A stretch of DNA of 64,000 nt from Agaribacterium sp. ZY112 (GTDB taxonomy: Bacteria; Pseudomonadota; Gammaproteobacteria; Pseudomonadales; Cellvibrionaceae): assembly GCF_041346925.1 (NCBI RefSeq), contig NZ_CP166840.1:496001-560000 (forward strand). Reading direction: 5' to 3'. Below the pieces are notes generated by a model. It was not told where the DNA came from. It searched no databases and saw only the letters and a program-made list of their open reading frames with translations. The position numbers and the translations under genes were made by a program. This document shows positions 9,056-18,731 of this stretch, in pieces (position 1 is the first letter of the stretch; every line of letters begins with the position of its first letter).

Positions 9056-12000
9056 ATGCCCGCCCACTCACTGATGAGTTTCATCCCCACTCACTCCAAA
9101 AAGCTAGTACTCGCTCTCGCGCTATCGACTCTTTTCTCGGCTTGTGACTCGGGGTCTTCAGGCTCTTTAGTTGATGATAAGCAAGCACCGTCCAGCCAAC
9201 AAGACGACAGCACACAAACTGAACTTGAAAACGTATTAGAGAAATTGCCCATCGTTTTCAGTGATGCCCCAACTCAAGGTGAGCCACTGACCATTGAGCT
9301 GATTAACGATGAAGACCTTGGTAACCTCGAGTGGCAAATAAATAACCAGCCAAGCGCCTCGGCCTTAGTTTTAAGTCCATCAGATGACAACAGTGCCATA
9401 TCCCTAACAGCTACTGAGCCTGGCAGCTATGAAATCACACTGAGCTCTCCAATAAACGACTCAGAAAGAGTTGTTTCATTCTATATAAGCCCCATTCTTG
9501 CCTTTGATGAAACAAAAATCGAAGGGAACAACGGCGATACCCCCTTAGATGAGCTTATAGGCATAATCAGCAATCAAAGTTGGGTCTACTCATCTAGCCT
9601 AGACGAAAGCGATTTGACTGATATTGTGAATAATTACGCCGCTTTTAGCGTTATTGGCTATGACCCTAGTGAAGGCTTACTCATTGAATACGATGAAACC
9701 AGCAAAAACACCCTAGAGGCATTAGAGAGCTTAAAACTCGATAAAGGAGTCAGCTCCTTAAATCAGCGTACCTATGAAGGCAAAGACGCCAACATTGCTT
9801 TTTTTACACCTGACGACGGAAGCAGCTTTACTGATGGTGGTAATAACTGGCACCTAGAAAGCGCAAACCTAGTTGAGGCATGGGATATTAACCAAGGAAG
9901 TGATGAGCTTGTTATAGGCATCAGCGACAGTGGCTTTTATACCAGCCATGAAGATTTAAACGGTCGCTTTGCTCAAGTACTTACCAGTAGTACTGGAGAA
10001 CATGGCACCGCTGTAGCAAGTGCCATTGGTGCAATTACCGATAATCAATTAGGTATATCTGGCATCAACGCCGTCTCCCAGATGCATGTTGCACCCAACA
10101 ACAAACAGGGCCAACTATCACTGCTCAGCAGCAGTAAATTAAAAGTCCTGAATAGCTCTTGGGGCAGCATGGGTAACGATTCAGGCTCACCAGATAAAGC
10201 AATGGCCCATACTCGGAAACATCGTAAGACCGCAGCACAGACACCAGATGTATTACATGTGTGGGCCGCTGGTAATGACGGTGCTGATGCCAATACCCAA
10301 AACGGTGCCTTGCACTTAAACCACCTAGGCTACCTAGATAAGGCCGCTAACATTATGGTTGTTGCCGCACTTGGCAGTGACGGTAACCTTGTGCACTACA
10401 GCGACTTTGGTGAAACCGTTGACATTGCGGCCCCAACTGAATTTATGAGCGCTAAAAGCGTTAACGACAGCGGTGTCGCCAGTTATTTTGAAGCGGGCTC
10501 TTATGGAAGCGCTGACTCAGGCGCTTTTGGTGGTACTTCTGCTGCGACGGCGGTCGTGAGTGGCGTGGCTTCCCTAATTTACTCAATACACCCAAGCTTT
10601 AGCGGTGATGACGTAAAAACAATCTTACTTGAAACTGCAGATACCTACGTAACAAGCCGTCATATGTCAGCTGATAACAATGATATCGAGACGCTAGAAC
10701 ACAGTATTCCGGTTCTGAATGCTAAAAAAGCACTTGAAAGGGCTCAAGCTATAGTCGATGGCCAAGTCATAGTTCGCGAGTCATTCAACAAACCATTCAA
10801 AGCACAGGCTCAAGTATCTTTTACCTCTCTTATCCCAGAGTTTAGTGCTCTAACAGTCCAATGGGAGCTCTATTCCTCAACCGACAATGGTGAAAATTGG
10901 ACTCTAGCGAATAGCGGCACCAGTATTGGCCCAACAATTAGCATCCCTATAGAAACGGGCGCAAATCTTCATCGCCTTACCGGCTCTGTCAACTTAAGAA
11001 GTAGTAATGATAGTGGTATTACTACTGACTTTGAGCATGAATTTAGTCACTCCAGCATTACTATTACTGCTGCCAATACCATTTCATTAGCAGCACTTAA
11101 TGATGCCGAGCTCAGCCTAGAGAAAATCAATACCAAGCCGCTTACTACCACAGGTTTTACAAACAGCAACGGCCACGTAACACTTTACCTAGCTGCTGGT
11201 ACCTACAACTTATATGGTTCGCTAAGTGGCTATCAAAGCGGGGCCATGCTTCTCAATATCGGTGAGCAGCAAAATCTCTCCACAACGCTGAACCTTAGCC
11301 CTCAGAATGCCGGTGGAGTAGGCTCTATTAGCGGTCATGTTTTTGATATAGATGGCAATGCAATTGAAGGCGCGTCAGTTCGTATCTCAGGGGGAGAGCA
11401 AACCAATGGCTTCTTTGCCTCAGCTGTCACAAATACTTATGGCCACTATCAAATCAGTAATATTTCAAAAACCGATTCAAGCGGGGCAGAAATTGAGTCT
11501 TTTTCCTTACAAGCACTGGCATTTCCTTTTGGCCTTCAAAGTAAAGAGGACATTATCGTTCTCTCAGGCAAAGAACGCATTGAAGACTTCCACCTTACCG
11601 ATAACAATCTTATCGAAACTATCGTATTTGAGGATGACTTTGAAGAAGGCCGAGGAGACTGGTCTGCAACAGGCCTTTGGAATCAGATCAACTTAAACAA
11701 CAGTACTATTGCCAATAGACTTGTTGATAATGGCCACACGTCATTAGCACCTGACGAAGAAGGGCCTGAAGCCTTACTTCCCTCAGCTTATAGTGGAAAT
11801 TTTGCTTGGTGGTATGGCGCTTCAAACACAGGAACCTTTGTAGGCGAACAAACAGAATCTGACGGCCCGCTTAGCGGTGGTACATCCACCGAATCAAACT
11901 CTGGTCTATTGACTCACTCAGGCCTAAGCATTAATACAAATATAAATACCATGTTGCGCTTTAGAACCTGGTGGGAAATTGAGTCAGTAAATCCAAATGC

Positions 12001-12394
12001 TTCTGGCTTTGATATTATGGAGCTTCAAGTTAGTACTGATGCAGGGGTAACTTGGGATACCATCAAAAAACTTAATCCTTTTGTAGATCCTAAAGACACT
12101 AATCGAAACGCCAAACCTTTCTCCTCCGGCGGCTATAACCGAAAACCAGTTTGGGCTTTTGAAATTTTTGATCTATCCGATTATGCAGGTCAGCATATTC
12201 AGCTTAGGTTTAGCTTCGAAACCAAAGATAGCTTATACAATGGCTTTAGGGGTTGGCTTATTGATAACCTAGAAATTATCGAGTGGTCAACACCTGAAAG
12301 AGAGGAAAGTAGCGCACTTAACCCAAATAAAACCCCAATCTCCAATCATTACAAAGCAATAAGCTACCCAGCGCAGAAGAAACCTTCTCGCTAA
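9056..12394 (+). CDS. S8-family (subtilisin-like) serine peptidase lipoprotein
   Basis: A 1112-residue secreted peptidase. The start is ATG 9056, five bases after GGAGG; an upstream ATG at 9044 overlaps that site. A lipobox (Phe-Ser-Ala-Cys) follows the signal sequence and an acidic Ser/Asp-rich linker. The subtilase domain spans about 260-560 with the triad Asp291 (SDSG), His316 (EHGTAV) and Ser495 (GGTSAATA). Behind it come Ig-like and carboxypeptidase-regulatory-like segments (about 680-850) and a MAM/immune-inhibitor-A-like beta-sandwich (about 860-1080). Probably a surface-anchored nutrient-scavenging protease. Followed by a strong terminator. Confidence 0.88.
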   Translation: MPAHSLMSFIPTHSKKLVLALALSTLFSACDSGSSGSLVDDKQAPSSQQDDSTQTELENVLEKLPIVFSDAPTQGEPLTIELINDEDLGNLEWQINNQPSASALVLSPSDDNSAISLTATEPGSYEITLSSPINDSERVVSFYISPILAFDETKIEGNNGDTPLDELIGIISNQSWVYSSSLDESDLTDIVNNYAAFSVIGYDPSEGLLIEYDETSKNTLEALESLKLDKGVSSLNQRTYEGKDANIAFFTPDDGSSFTDGGNNWHLESANLVEAWDINQGSDELVIGISDSGFYTSHEDLNGRFAQVLTSSTGEHGTAVASAIGAITDNQLGISGINAVSQMHVAPNNKQGQLSLLSSSKLKVLNSSWGSMGNDSGSPDKAMAHTRKHRKTAAQTPDVLHVWAAGNDGADANTQNGALHLNHLGYLDKAANIMVVAALGSDGNLVHYSDFGETVDIAAPTEFMSAKSVNDSGVASYFEAGSYGSADSGAFGGTSAATAVVSGVASLIYSIHPSFSGDDVKTILLETADTYVTSRHMSADNNDIETLEHSIPVLNAKKALERAQAIVDGQVIVRESFNKPFKAQAQVSFTSLIPEFSALTVQWELYSSTDNGENWTLANSGTSIGPTISIPIETGANLHRLTGSVNLRSSNDSGITTDFEHEFSHSSITITAANTISLAALNDAELSLEKINTKPLTTTGFTNSNGHVTLYLAAGTYNLYGSLSGYQSGAMLLNIGEQQNLSTTLNLSPQNAGGVGSISGHVFDIDGNAIEGASVRISGGEQTNGFFASAVTNTYGHYQISNISKTDSSGAEIESFSLQALAFPFGLQSKEDIIVLSGKERIEDFHLTDNNLIETIVFEDDFEEGRGDWSATGLWNQINLNNSTIANRLVDNGHTSLAPDEEGPEALLPSAYSGNFAWWYGASNTGTFVGEQTESDGPLSGGTSTESNSGLLTHSGLSINTNINTMLRFRTWWEIESVNPNASGFDIMELQVSTDAGVTWDTIKKLNPFVDPKDTNRNAKPFSSGGYNRKPVWAFEIFDLSDYAGQHIQLRFSFETKDSLYNGFRGWLIDNLEIIEWSTPEREESSALNPNKTPISNHYKAISYPAQKKPSR

Positions 12395-12425
12395 CATTTG
12401 CATAGATTTTGTGTAGCAAAACCTA

Positions 12426-12463
12426 AAAAAAGCGCGTTAAGGCAAACCCTAACGCGCTTTTTC
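12426..12463 (+). terminator. Rho-independent terminator after subtilase
   Basis: AGCGCGTTA (12431-12439) pairs with TAACGCGCT (12450-12458) around an 11-base loop, with an A-run before and TTTTT after. It sits 37 bases after the subtilase stop. Confidence 0.85.
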
Positions 12464-12986
12464 TTTGTCTATTATTTCACCGAGCACATAACTCAAAGTA
12501 GTTACAGCTTTATCTTTATCGAAACAAGAGGCAAACGGCTTAGTGGCTACAAACTAAAAATTTAAAGCGACTCACTTTTCAATAGAAAGCAGATTAATGT
12601 ATCCCCCCACATATACATACAACTATAAAGCAAAGAAAGTAGGCATAAGTACTTCAGGTTTTATACAAATAAGCTCTAAAAGAAAGTAAGAAATACACTG
12701 AAAAACACAGACAGCCGATACAGCCAACCCACTGCCCGACACCAAAAAAAGTGCCTAATCAGCTACAACTTAAAGCCCATCAAGTGTCCGGTCCTCACGA
12801 AGAATGTCCGGATGTTTTTTCATTTCTTTTATGATTTAGAATGAAAAAAACGAATTCCAATCAGTCTAAAGTATGTGCTAAGGTTCGCTCCGGCTGTAAA
12901 CGTATACATAAAGACAGGTCGTACACCCCTGCAGGGAATATAAGGAATATAGAGCAAGCTGTGCGCCAATTTTAAAAGGTACACAT
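12464..12986. other. Long 5' region of the first GH86 gene
   Basis: About 520 bases without a supported protein gene; antisense frames here are extensions of minisatellite shadows. It contains the direct repeat TGTCCGG at 12785-12791 and 12805-12811 (20-base period), a short palindrome CCCTGCAGGG near 12930, and AAAAGGT before the ATG at 12987. Likely promoter and regulatory region for agar-induced expression, which is inference. Confidence 0.45.
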
Positions 12987-15374
12987 ATGATATTAATAAA
13001 AAAAACGACAACATACTTAATGCTATCAGCCTGTTTAGGTGCAACATTAAGTGCCTGTGGCGGTGGTGGCGGTTCAGAAAACCCCACGCCCTCAAGCACT
13101 CCATCGGTTGAGCCTTCAAGTACTCCGTCAGTTGAGCCTTCAAGTACTCCGTCAGTTGAGCCTTCAAGTACTCCGTCAGTTGAGCCTTCAAGTACTCCGT
13201 CAGTTGAGCCTTCAAGTACTCCGTCAGTTGAGCCTTCAAGTACTCCGTCAGTTGAGCCTTCAAGTACTCCGTCAGTTGAGCCTTCAAGTACTCCGTCAGT
13301 TGAGCCTTCAAGTACTCCGTCAGTTGAGCCTTCAAGTACTCCATCGGTTGAGCCTTCAAGCACTCCATCGGTTGAAGTTACTGTCCAAGTTGATATTAAT
13401 CTTGACACCAAACACAGTGTCGGCGGCATTGATGCCTTTGACCGTCAAAAATTCATCACCATTCACTCTTCCCCCTCAGAAAATGATTGGGGTGAAAATG
13501 ATGGCCATACTCAAAACGCACCCAATGAAGACCCAGATCTCATGGTGAATTTTGTAACCGATAATGATGTTTATTTTGGCCGTGTCACTGGATCAATTAG
13601 CTGGGCACTAAGAAATACCGACGAAGATCCAAGTAAAGCAGGTTTTGTTGATGAAGCCACAGCGACCACCACAGGCGGAAATTTCCGTTGGACCTATGCA
13701 AATAGCACCGCCAAAAAACATACTGATGCACGCCTTCCACAAATCCAGGCTCGTGCACAAGATATGATTCAAGGCGCCCAGCAACACCCATATTGGCCAG
13801 AGGGCACAACAATTAATGCCTTAAGTGGTAGTACATGGTCATTCTCTGAAACGGACACCGTCGATGAACCACTTGGTAGCGCCACTGGCCACTATTACGG
13901 CCAATACCTATCCAAGTTCTTCAAGAACAATGAAAGTGACGAATGGGAGGCAAAGCCCAAGTATTTTGAAATCATGAACGAGCCACTCTATGACTTAACA
14001 ACGGTTCGTAACCCCAGCGATGCTAATTACGTCACCCCACTAGAGGTGTTTGAATTTCATAACACCACCAAAGCTGAAATTCGAAAAATTGCAGAAAACG
14101 ACGACGTATTAGTCGGTGGCTATACCGTCGCCTTCCCCGACTTTGATAAAGACAACTTCCAGCGCTGGGAAGATAGAGATAAGTTGTTTATCGATACCTC
14201 CGGTGCCGACATGGATTTCTACTCCATCCACTTGTATGACTTCCCCTGCCTTAGCAATACTGAAAAGTACCGCTCGGGTAGCAATGTAGAAGCAACGATG
14301 GATATGATGGAAAACTACAGCCACATTGCCGTGGGAGAAATGAAGCCTTATGTCATATCAGAGTACGGTGCCGCAAGTCATTGTGAGCGCAGCGTAGGCT
14401 GGACACCTAAAAAAGACACACTCGTCATGCGCGCAACCAATAAGATGCTGATGAGCTTTTTAGAGCGCCCTGACGTTATCGCCAAAACGATTCCCTTTAT
14501 CGTCGTTAAAGCTGAATGGGGAAGAACCATACAAGATGGCGTTTCAATTCCTTACGGACCTCGTTTAATGGTGCAAGAATTTGAGCGTAGCGGTGTTGAG
14601 TCTGAAACCCAGTGGGTCTATTCAGATATCGAGCTGTTCTACAATTTGTGGGCTGAAGTAAAAGGAACCCGCGTCGATACTTGGTCATCCGATTTAGACA
14701 TTCAAGTAGATGCTTATGTCGATGGTGATGATGCTTACATTATTCTGAATAACCTAGAGTTTGACGCAACCGGCATTAATCTAGATACCCTTGGTATCGA
14801 TACCGCCAACATCAGCGCAGTCAATATTAAGCACCTAGAAACCAATGGCTGGGAATCGTCTCTAACCGAAAGCAACCCTGCCACTTTGCCAGAGACACTG
14901 ACCATTGATGGTGAAGGTACAATTATCATCAAGCTCACTTACAACAGCGATATCACCATCAATCACACCAGCGATGAAGTGAAGTACTACTCTTCCGACT
15001 TCCAGCAAGCAATCACAATGAACTCACCCATTAGTTTTGCAATTGATGATGTCGCCGTTGGCGCTAACGGCGAAGCCGTTTTACGCTTAGGCATTGGCCG
15101 AGATCACGGTAAATCCTTAACACCAACCGTTATGGTCAATACAACGGAAGTTACCGTGCCAACAGACTTTAGAGGTTATGATCAAATAACCGGAGATGTA
15201 AATCCTGGGCGAGATAACTTCTTTGGCGTGATCGAAATCCCAGTGCCACTATCAGCACTGACTGAGGATAACACCGTTACAATTGAGTTCGATGACGACG
15301 GTGGTTACGTCAGTACTGCGGCACTGCAAGTGTTTAACACAAGTAAGGAATTACCACGAAGCAGCCTCGAGTAA
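12987..15374 (+). CDS. GH86-type beta-agarase/porphyranase-like lipoprotein
   Basis: A 795-residue protein. The signal peptide ends in a lipobox (LSAC) followed by a Gly-rich stretch, then twelve 8-residue PSSTPSVE repeats (residues 35-130) form a flexible tether. The catalytic domain from about 133 resembles glycoside hydrolase family 86 ([19 protein letters not shown] opening). Candidate acid/base is Glu332 (IMNEP) and candidate nucleophile Glu459 (ISEYG). C-terminal beta domains follow. Expected to cut agar or porphyran outside the cell while anchored to the outer membrane. A paralogue lies at 47828-49957. Confidence 0.85.
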   Translation: MILIKKTTTYLMLSACLGATLSACGGGGGSENPTPSSTPSVEPSSTPSVEPSSTPSVEPSSTPSVEPSSTPSVEPSSTPSVEPSSTPSVEPSSTPSVEPSSTPSVEPSSTPSVEPSSTPSVEPSSTPSVEVTVQVDINLDTKHSVGGIDAFDRQKFITIHSSPSENDWGENDGHTQNAPNEDPDLMVNFVTDNDVYFGRVTGSISWALRNTDEDPSKAGFVDEATATTTGGNFRWTYANSTAKKHTDARLPQIQARAQDMIQGAQQHPYWPEGTTINALSGSTWSFSETDTVDEPLGSATGHYYGQYLSKFFKNNESDEWEAKPKYFEIMNEPLYDLTTVRNPSDANYVTPLEVFEFHNTTKAEIRKIAENDDVLVGGYTVAFPDFDKDNFQRWEDRDKLFIDTSGADMDFYSIHLYDFPCLSNTEKYRSGSNVEATMDMMENYSHIAVGEMKPYVISEYGAASHCERSVGWTPKKDTLVMRATNKMLMSFLERPDVIAKTIPFIVVKAEWGRTIQDGVSIPYGPRLMVQEFERSGVESETQWVYSDIELFYNLWAEVKGTRVDTWSSDLDIQVDAYVDGDDAYIILNNLEFDATGINLDTLGIDTANISAVNIKHLETNGWESSLTESNPATLPETLTIDGEGTIIIKLTYNSDITINHTSDEVKYYSSDFQQAITMNSPISFAIDDVAVGANGEAVLRLGIGRDHGKSLTPTVMVNTTEVTVPTDFRGYDQITGDVNPGRDNFFGVIEIPVPLSALTEDNTVTIEFDDDGGYVSTAALQVFNTSKELPRSSLE
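13089..13376 (+). repeat. 24-bp minisatellite, 12 copies, inside GH86 gene
   Basis: Exactly 288 bases made of twelve 24-base units encoding PSSTPSVE. Copies 2-10 are identical at the DNA level, while copies 1, 11 and 12 carry synonymous differences (AGC for AGT, CCATCG for CCGTCA). The pattern suggests recent expansion from the middle of the array. It encodes the linker of the lipoprotein. Confidence 0.97.
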
Positions 15375-15412
15375 ATAAGCAACAATAGCCGCTAATTACA
15401 AGTAGCGAAAAC

Positions 15413-15463
15413 AAAGGCCCAGAGCCCATGCACTTTAAGTGATAATGGCTGCTGGGCTTTTTT
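15413..15463 (+). terminator. Terminator after first GH86 gene
   Basis: GCCCAG pairs with CTGGGC, and CCAT with ATGG further in, followed by TTTTTTT. It begins about 40 bases after the GH86 stop. Confidence 0.7.
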
Positions 15464-15580
15464 TATGCCTGTATGCGGTGCAGCACTGCCACTTAATCGA
15501 CCTTCAGTTAAAGCTGTAGAGAAACTGCAAGCGCCCTTTCAGATAAATAAAAGTGCTTATGCGAGTGAAATAACATGCAA

Positions 15581-15618
15581 AAAAAAGCGCACTAGACTCA
15601 TGTCTAGCGCGCTTTTTA
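15581..15618 (-). terminator. Bidirectional terminator at secB 3' end
   Basis: An A-run, then GCGC and CTAGAC pairing with GTCTAG and GCGC around TCAT, then TTTTT. It can stop secB transcription (minus) and read-through from the left. Confidence 0.75.
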
Positions 15619-15638
15619 TAAGCTGAAATAGAGCGCTA

Positions 15639-16121
15639 TTAGTGCTCGGTCTCAGCCTCTTTTTGAGCTTCGGCTTGCTGCATCGCTTGGACATACAGAG
15701 CGTCAAAATTGATAGGCGGCAACATCAGTGGAGGAAAACCACCACGAGTAACAAGGCTATCAATTGCTTCACGAGCATAAGGGAAAAGAATCTGTGGGCA
15801 CTGCGAGCTAAGTAAAGCTTTAAGCGGCTGCTCCTCCAAACCTTTCACGGCAAATAAACCAGCCTGATGTACCTCAACCAAAAATGCAGCTTTACCTTCT
15901 TCTGCATCAACCTTAATAGTTAGATTAAGTACAACTTCATATACATCATCAGCAACTCGGCTAATTTCAGTGTTTAAATCTTGATTAACTTTAGGCTTCC
16001 ACTGCGCGCCAACTTGAAGACCATTAGGCGCTTCAAACGAGCAATCTTTCATATAAATGCGCTGAATACCAAATTGTACTTGCTGGCCTTCAGCCGCTTG
16101 TTGAGTGTTCTCGTCAGTCAT
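15639..16121 (-). CDS. secB: Protein-export chaperone SecB
   Basis: A 160-residue SecB, the tetrameric cytosolic chaperone that keeps preproteins unfolded and hands them to SecA. The family core is clear: [25 protein letters not shown], the [11 protein letters not shown] segment and [20 protein letters not shown] choose ATG 16121, preceded by GGTGGAAG; the open frame reaches a GTG at 16133. It is first read after grxC and the rhodanese gene on the same strand, the usual proteobacterial order. Confidence 0.95.
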   Translation of the reverse strand: MTDENTQQAAEGQQVQFGIQRIYMKDCSFEAPNGLQVGAQWKPKVNQDLNTEISRVADDVYEVVLNLTIKVDAEEGKAAFLVEVHQAGLFAVKGLEEQPLKALLSSQCPQILFPYAREAIDSLVTRGGFPPLMLPPINFDALYVQAMQQAEAQKEAETEH

Positions 16122-16238
16122 TATGTCTTCCACCTATGGGCCGTCTTTGCGGCATTGTTGTTCTTAAGGCCATGCGCCTGCACCAGAACTGGGGGCAGCA
16201 CCGATGTTTTCAAGGCTTAATATTTTATACAGGCCAAT

Positions 16239-16499
16239 TTATTTAAATTCTGCGAGCAAGCTATCTAACTTACCTGAGCGTTCCAGCATATACAGCTCAT
16301 CACAACCACCCACATAGTGCTTACCAATCCATATCTGCGGCACTGTGTGAGAGCCGGTCTCAGCCAGTAGCTTCTGCCTAGCCGCCCTATCACCATCTAC
16401 CTTAAACTCACGAAAGGCGACGCTCTTTGACTTGAGCAAATGTTTTGCACGAATACAGAACGGGCAAAAACGCGTCGTGTAAATACGAATCTCAGACAT
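16239..16499 (-). CDS. grxC: Glutaredoxin 3
   Basis: An 86-residue glutaredoxin with the redox motif CPFC at residues 12-15 (most GrxC have CPYC), a cis-proline segment HTVPQIWIG and a GGCDEL glutathione-binding turn. It reduces protein disulfides with glutathione in the cytosol. It lies between the rhodanese gene and secB, 8 bases after the former, so the three are probably co-transcribed. Confidence 0.93.
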   Translation of the reverse strand: MSEIRIYTTRFCPFCIRAKHLLKSKSVAFREFKVDGDRAARQKLLAETGSHTVPQIWIGKHYVGGCDELYMLERSGKLDSLLAEFK

Positions 16500-16507
16500 C
16501 GTTCAAT

Positions 16508-16918
16508 CTAGCCTTTAACAACCGGCATATTTTGGCCCTGCCACTCAGACATGCCACCTTGTAAACGCACAACGATATAACCCTGCTCTTTCAACTGCTT
16601 AGCAGCACCTGGCGCATGCTGGCCCATTTTATCGATAAGAATAAGGGTTTTATCTTTATGCTTTTTCAGCTCAAGATCACTGTCTTTTAATTTGGCAAAA
16701 GGGATATTAATCGCATCCACTATATGACCGGCTTTAAATTCACTGCTATCACGTAAATCAAACATAACCGCCTCATTGGCATTGACCACTCGCGCCAATT
16801 CCAGATGACTAATACTTGCTCCAGCGCGACGGCGCTCAAGGGTGAAAAACGCCGCAACCAGCAAAGTAAGAATGCCGACTAGAAGCCATTGCTGCTCTAT
16901 AAATACCCAGATATCCAC
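16508..16918 (-). CDS. YibN-type membrane-anchored rhodanese domain, catalytic Cys missing
   Basis: A 136-residue protein with one N-terminal membrane helix (WLLVGILTLLVAAFF) and a rhodanese fold (FDLRDSSEFKAGHI; GGMSEWQ). Where active rhodaneses have a cysteine loop, this one reads LILIDKMGQHAPG, so it is probably not a sulfurtransferase. I prefer the GTG at 16916-16918, next to the helix as in E. coli YibN; the frame opens to 16987. Position before grxC-secB is conserved in gammaproteobacteria. Confidence 0.8.
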   Translation of the reverse strand: MDIWVFIEQQWLLVGILTLLVAAFFTLERRRAGASISHLELARVVNANEAVMFDLRDSSEFKAGHIVDAINIPFAKLKDSDLELKKHKDKTLILIDKMGQHAPGAAKQLKEQGYIVVRLQGGMSEWQGQNMPVVKG

Positions 16919-17183
16919 AATACAACCCGTTTGTTTTCGAAAAGGCCGCGAGTATACACGATGCATCGCTGCATTTTCATGCAGCAAAACAAAGCAGTGG
17001 CTAGCGACATGCCACTAAACCCCGTAAAATATGCGCCCACACAAGAGGCTGCTGTTGACCTTTGCTTATAATTGCGTCCAAGGTCCTCGCACTCAGACCG
17101 CACTATGCGGCTCTAGACAAGGCCCTTCATCGCCCGCACCTCGTGTTGAGGCCCTGTTTTCTAAGAATTAAGACGGTACATAC

Positions 17184-18731
17184 ATGACTGAAGCAAAAAA
17201 ACCCGTTGCCCTAATCATTCTTGATGGTTATGGCTATAGCGATAGTGACGAGTACAACGCCATTAAAAATGCCAACGCCCCAGTAATGAAAGAGCTCATG
17301 GCCAAGGGCCCTCGCACTTTGATTGGCACCAGCGGCTTGAGCGTTGGCTTGCCAGACGGCCAAATGGGCAACTCAGAAGTAGGCCACATGACTCTGGGTG
17401 CCGGCCGAGTTGTGTACCAGAATTTCACCCGTATTAATAAAGCCATTGAAGATGGTGACTTCTTCACCAATGACGCCTATATCAAAGCAGTTGATACAGC
17501 TGTAGCCGCAGACAAAGCCGTCCATATCTTGGGCTGCTTAAGCTCTGGTGGTGTTCACAGCCACGAAGAGCACATGCTGGCGATGATTGAACTTGCCGCA
17601 AAACGCGGAGCTAAGAAAATCTATTTGCACGCGATGCTTGATGGCCGCGATGTGCCACCTCGCAGTGCAGAAGGCCCGTTGAAGCTAGCTGCAGATAAGT
17701 TTGCAGAAGTCGGCGTAGGCCGTGTCGCCAGTATCATCGGCCGTTTTTACGCCCTAGATCGCGACAACCGCTGGGACCGTGTAGAAAAGAGCTACAACCT
17801 TATTGTTGACGGAAGCGGCGAATACACAGCAGCTTCCGGCCTTGAGGGTCTTAAAGCAGCTTACGAGCGCGACGAAAACGACGAGTTTGTTGCTGCAACC
17901 GCTATCACCGATGCTGAGGGTAATGTAGCGAAAGTTGAAGATGGCGATAGTGTTATCTTTATGAACTTCCGTCCAGACCGTGCTCGTCAAATGACTCGCG
18001 CTTTTGTTAACGCTGACTTCGACGGCTTTGAGCGCAATCGTGTCGTCAAGCTTGCCGACTTTGTGATGACCACCGAATACGCTGCCGACATCAAGGCAAG
18101 TTGTGCTTTCCCACCTGAAAACCTAGTGAACACCTTTGGTGAAGTGCTCGCTAAGGCAGGCAAAACCCAATTGCGTATTGCTGAGACCGAAAAGTATGCC
18201 CACGTTACCTTCTTTTTCAGTGGCGGTCAGGAAGACCTGTTTGAAGGCGAAGAGCGCATTTTAATCCCGTCTCCTAACGTCGAGACCTACGACCAGCAGC
18301 CAGAAATGAGTGCTCCTGAGCTCACCGAAAAGCTAGTAGCAGCGATTGAGAGCGGCAAGTACGACGCCATCGTTTGTAACTATGCAAACTGTGACCAAGT
18401 AGGCCACACCGGTATTTACGAAGCCGCCGTTAAAGCCGTTGAAGCCGTTGATGCCTGCTTAGTTGATGTTTTCGCTGCACTTGAAAAAGTAGGTGGTGAA
18501 GCGTTGGTAACAGCTGATCACGGTAACGTAGAAGAAATGTTCGATGTTGCTAGTGGCCAAGCACACACCCAGCACACAACACTTCCTGTGCCGCTAATCT
18601 ATGTTGGCCAGCGCAATGTAAGCCTAAAAGACGGTGGTAGCCTAGCCGACATCGCCCCTTCTATGCTGCAATTACTTGGCATGCAACAGCCTAGCGATAT
18701 GAACGGCCAAAGCTTGGTTGAGGAAGCCTAA
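17184..18731 (+). CDS. gpmI: 2,3-bisphosphoglycerate-independent phosphoglycerate mutase
   Basis: A 515-residue GpmI converting 3- to 2-phosphoglycerate in glycolysis and gluconeogenesis, manganese-dependent. Diagnostic parts are [10 protein letters not shown] (metal Asp), Ser64 in GNSEVGH (phospho-enzyme), HSHEEHM, DGRDVPP, and the C-terminal [10 protein letters not shown] and HTTLPVPLI metal motifs. Full length. It heads the gpmI-envC-ctpA-yibQ operon and is divergent from the rhodanese-grxC-secB operon. Confidence 0.96.
   Translation: MTEAKKPVALIILDGYGYSDSDEYNAIKNANAPVMKELMAKGPRTLIGTSGLSVGLPDGQMGNSEVGHMTLGAGRVVYQNFTRINKAIEDGDFFTNDAYIKAVDTAVAADKAVHILGCLSSGGVHSHEEHMLAMIELAAKRGAKKIYLHAMLDGRDVPPRSAEGPLKLAADKFAEVGVGRVASIIGRFYALDRDNRWDRVEKSYNLIVDGSGEYTAASGLEGLKAAYERDENDEFVAATAITDAEGNVAKVEDGDSVIFMNFRPDRARQMTRAFVNADFDGFERNRVVKLADFVMTTEYAADIKASCAFPPENLVNTFGEVLAKAGKTQLRIAETEKYAHVTFFFSGGQEDLFEGEERILIPSPNVETYDQQPEMSAPELTEKLVAAIESGKYDAIVCNYANCDQVGHTGIYEAAVKAVEAVDACLVDVFAALEKVGGEALVTADHGNVEEMFDVASGQAHTQHTTLPVPLIYVGQRNVSLKDGGSLADIAPSMLQLLGMQQPSDMNGQSLVEEA

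Noticed and set aside
13089..13376. Possible CRISPR array
   Set aside because: The repeats are directly tandem with no spacers and are in frame with the GH86 gene.
12829..13429. Long repetitive frames on the minus strand and in another plus frame across the minisatellite
   Set aside because: A 24-base repeat without stops stays open in several frames; only the plus frame from 12987 continues into a recognisable enzyme with a signal peptide.
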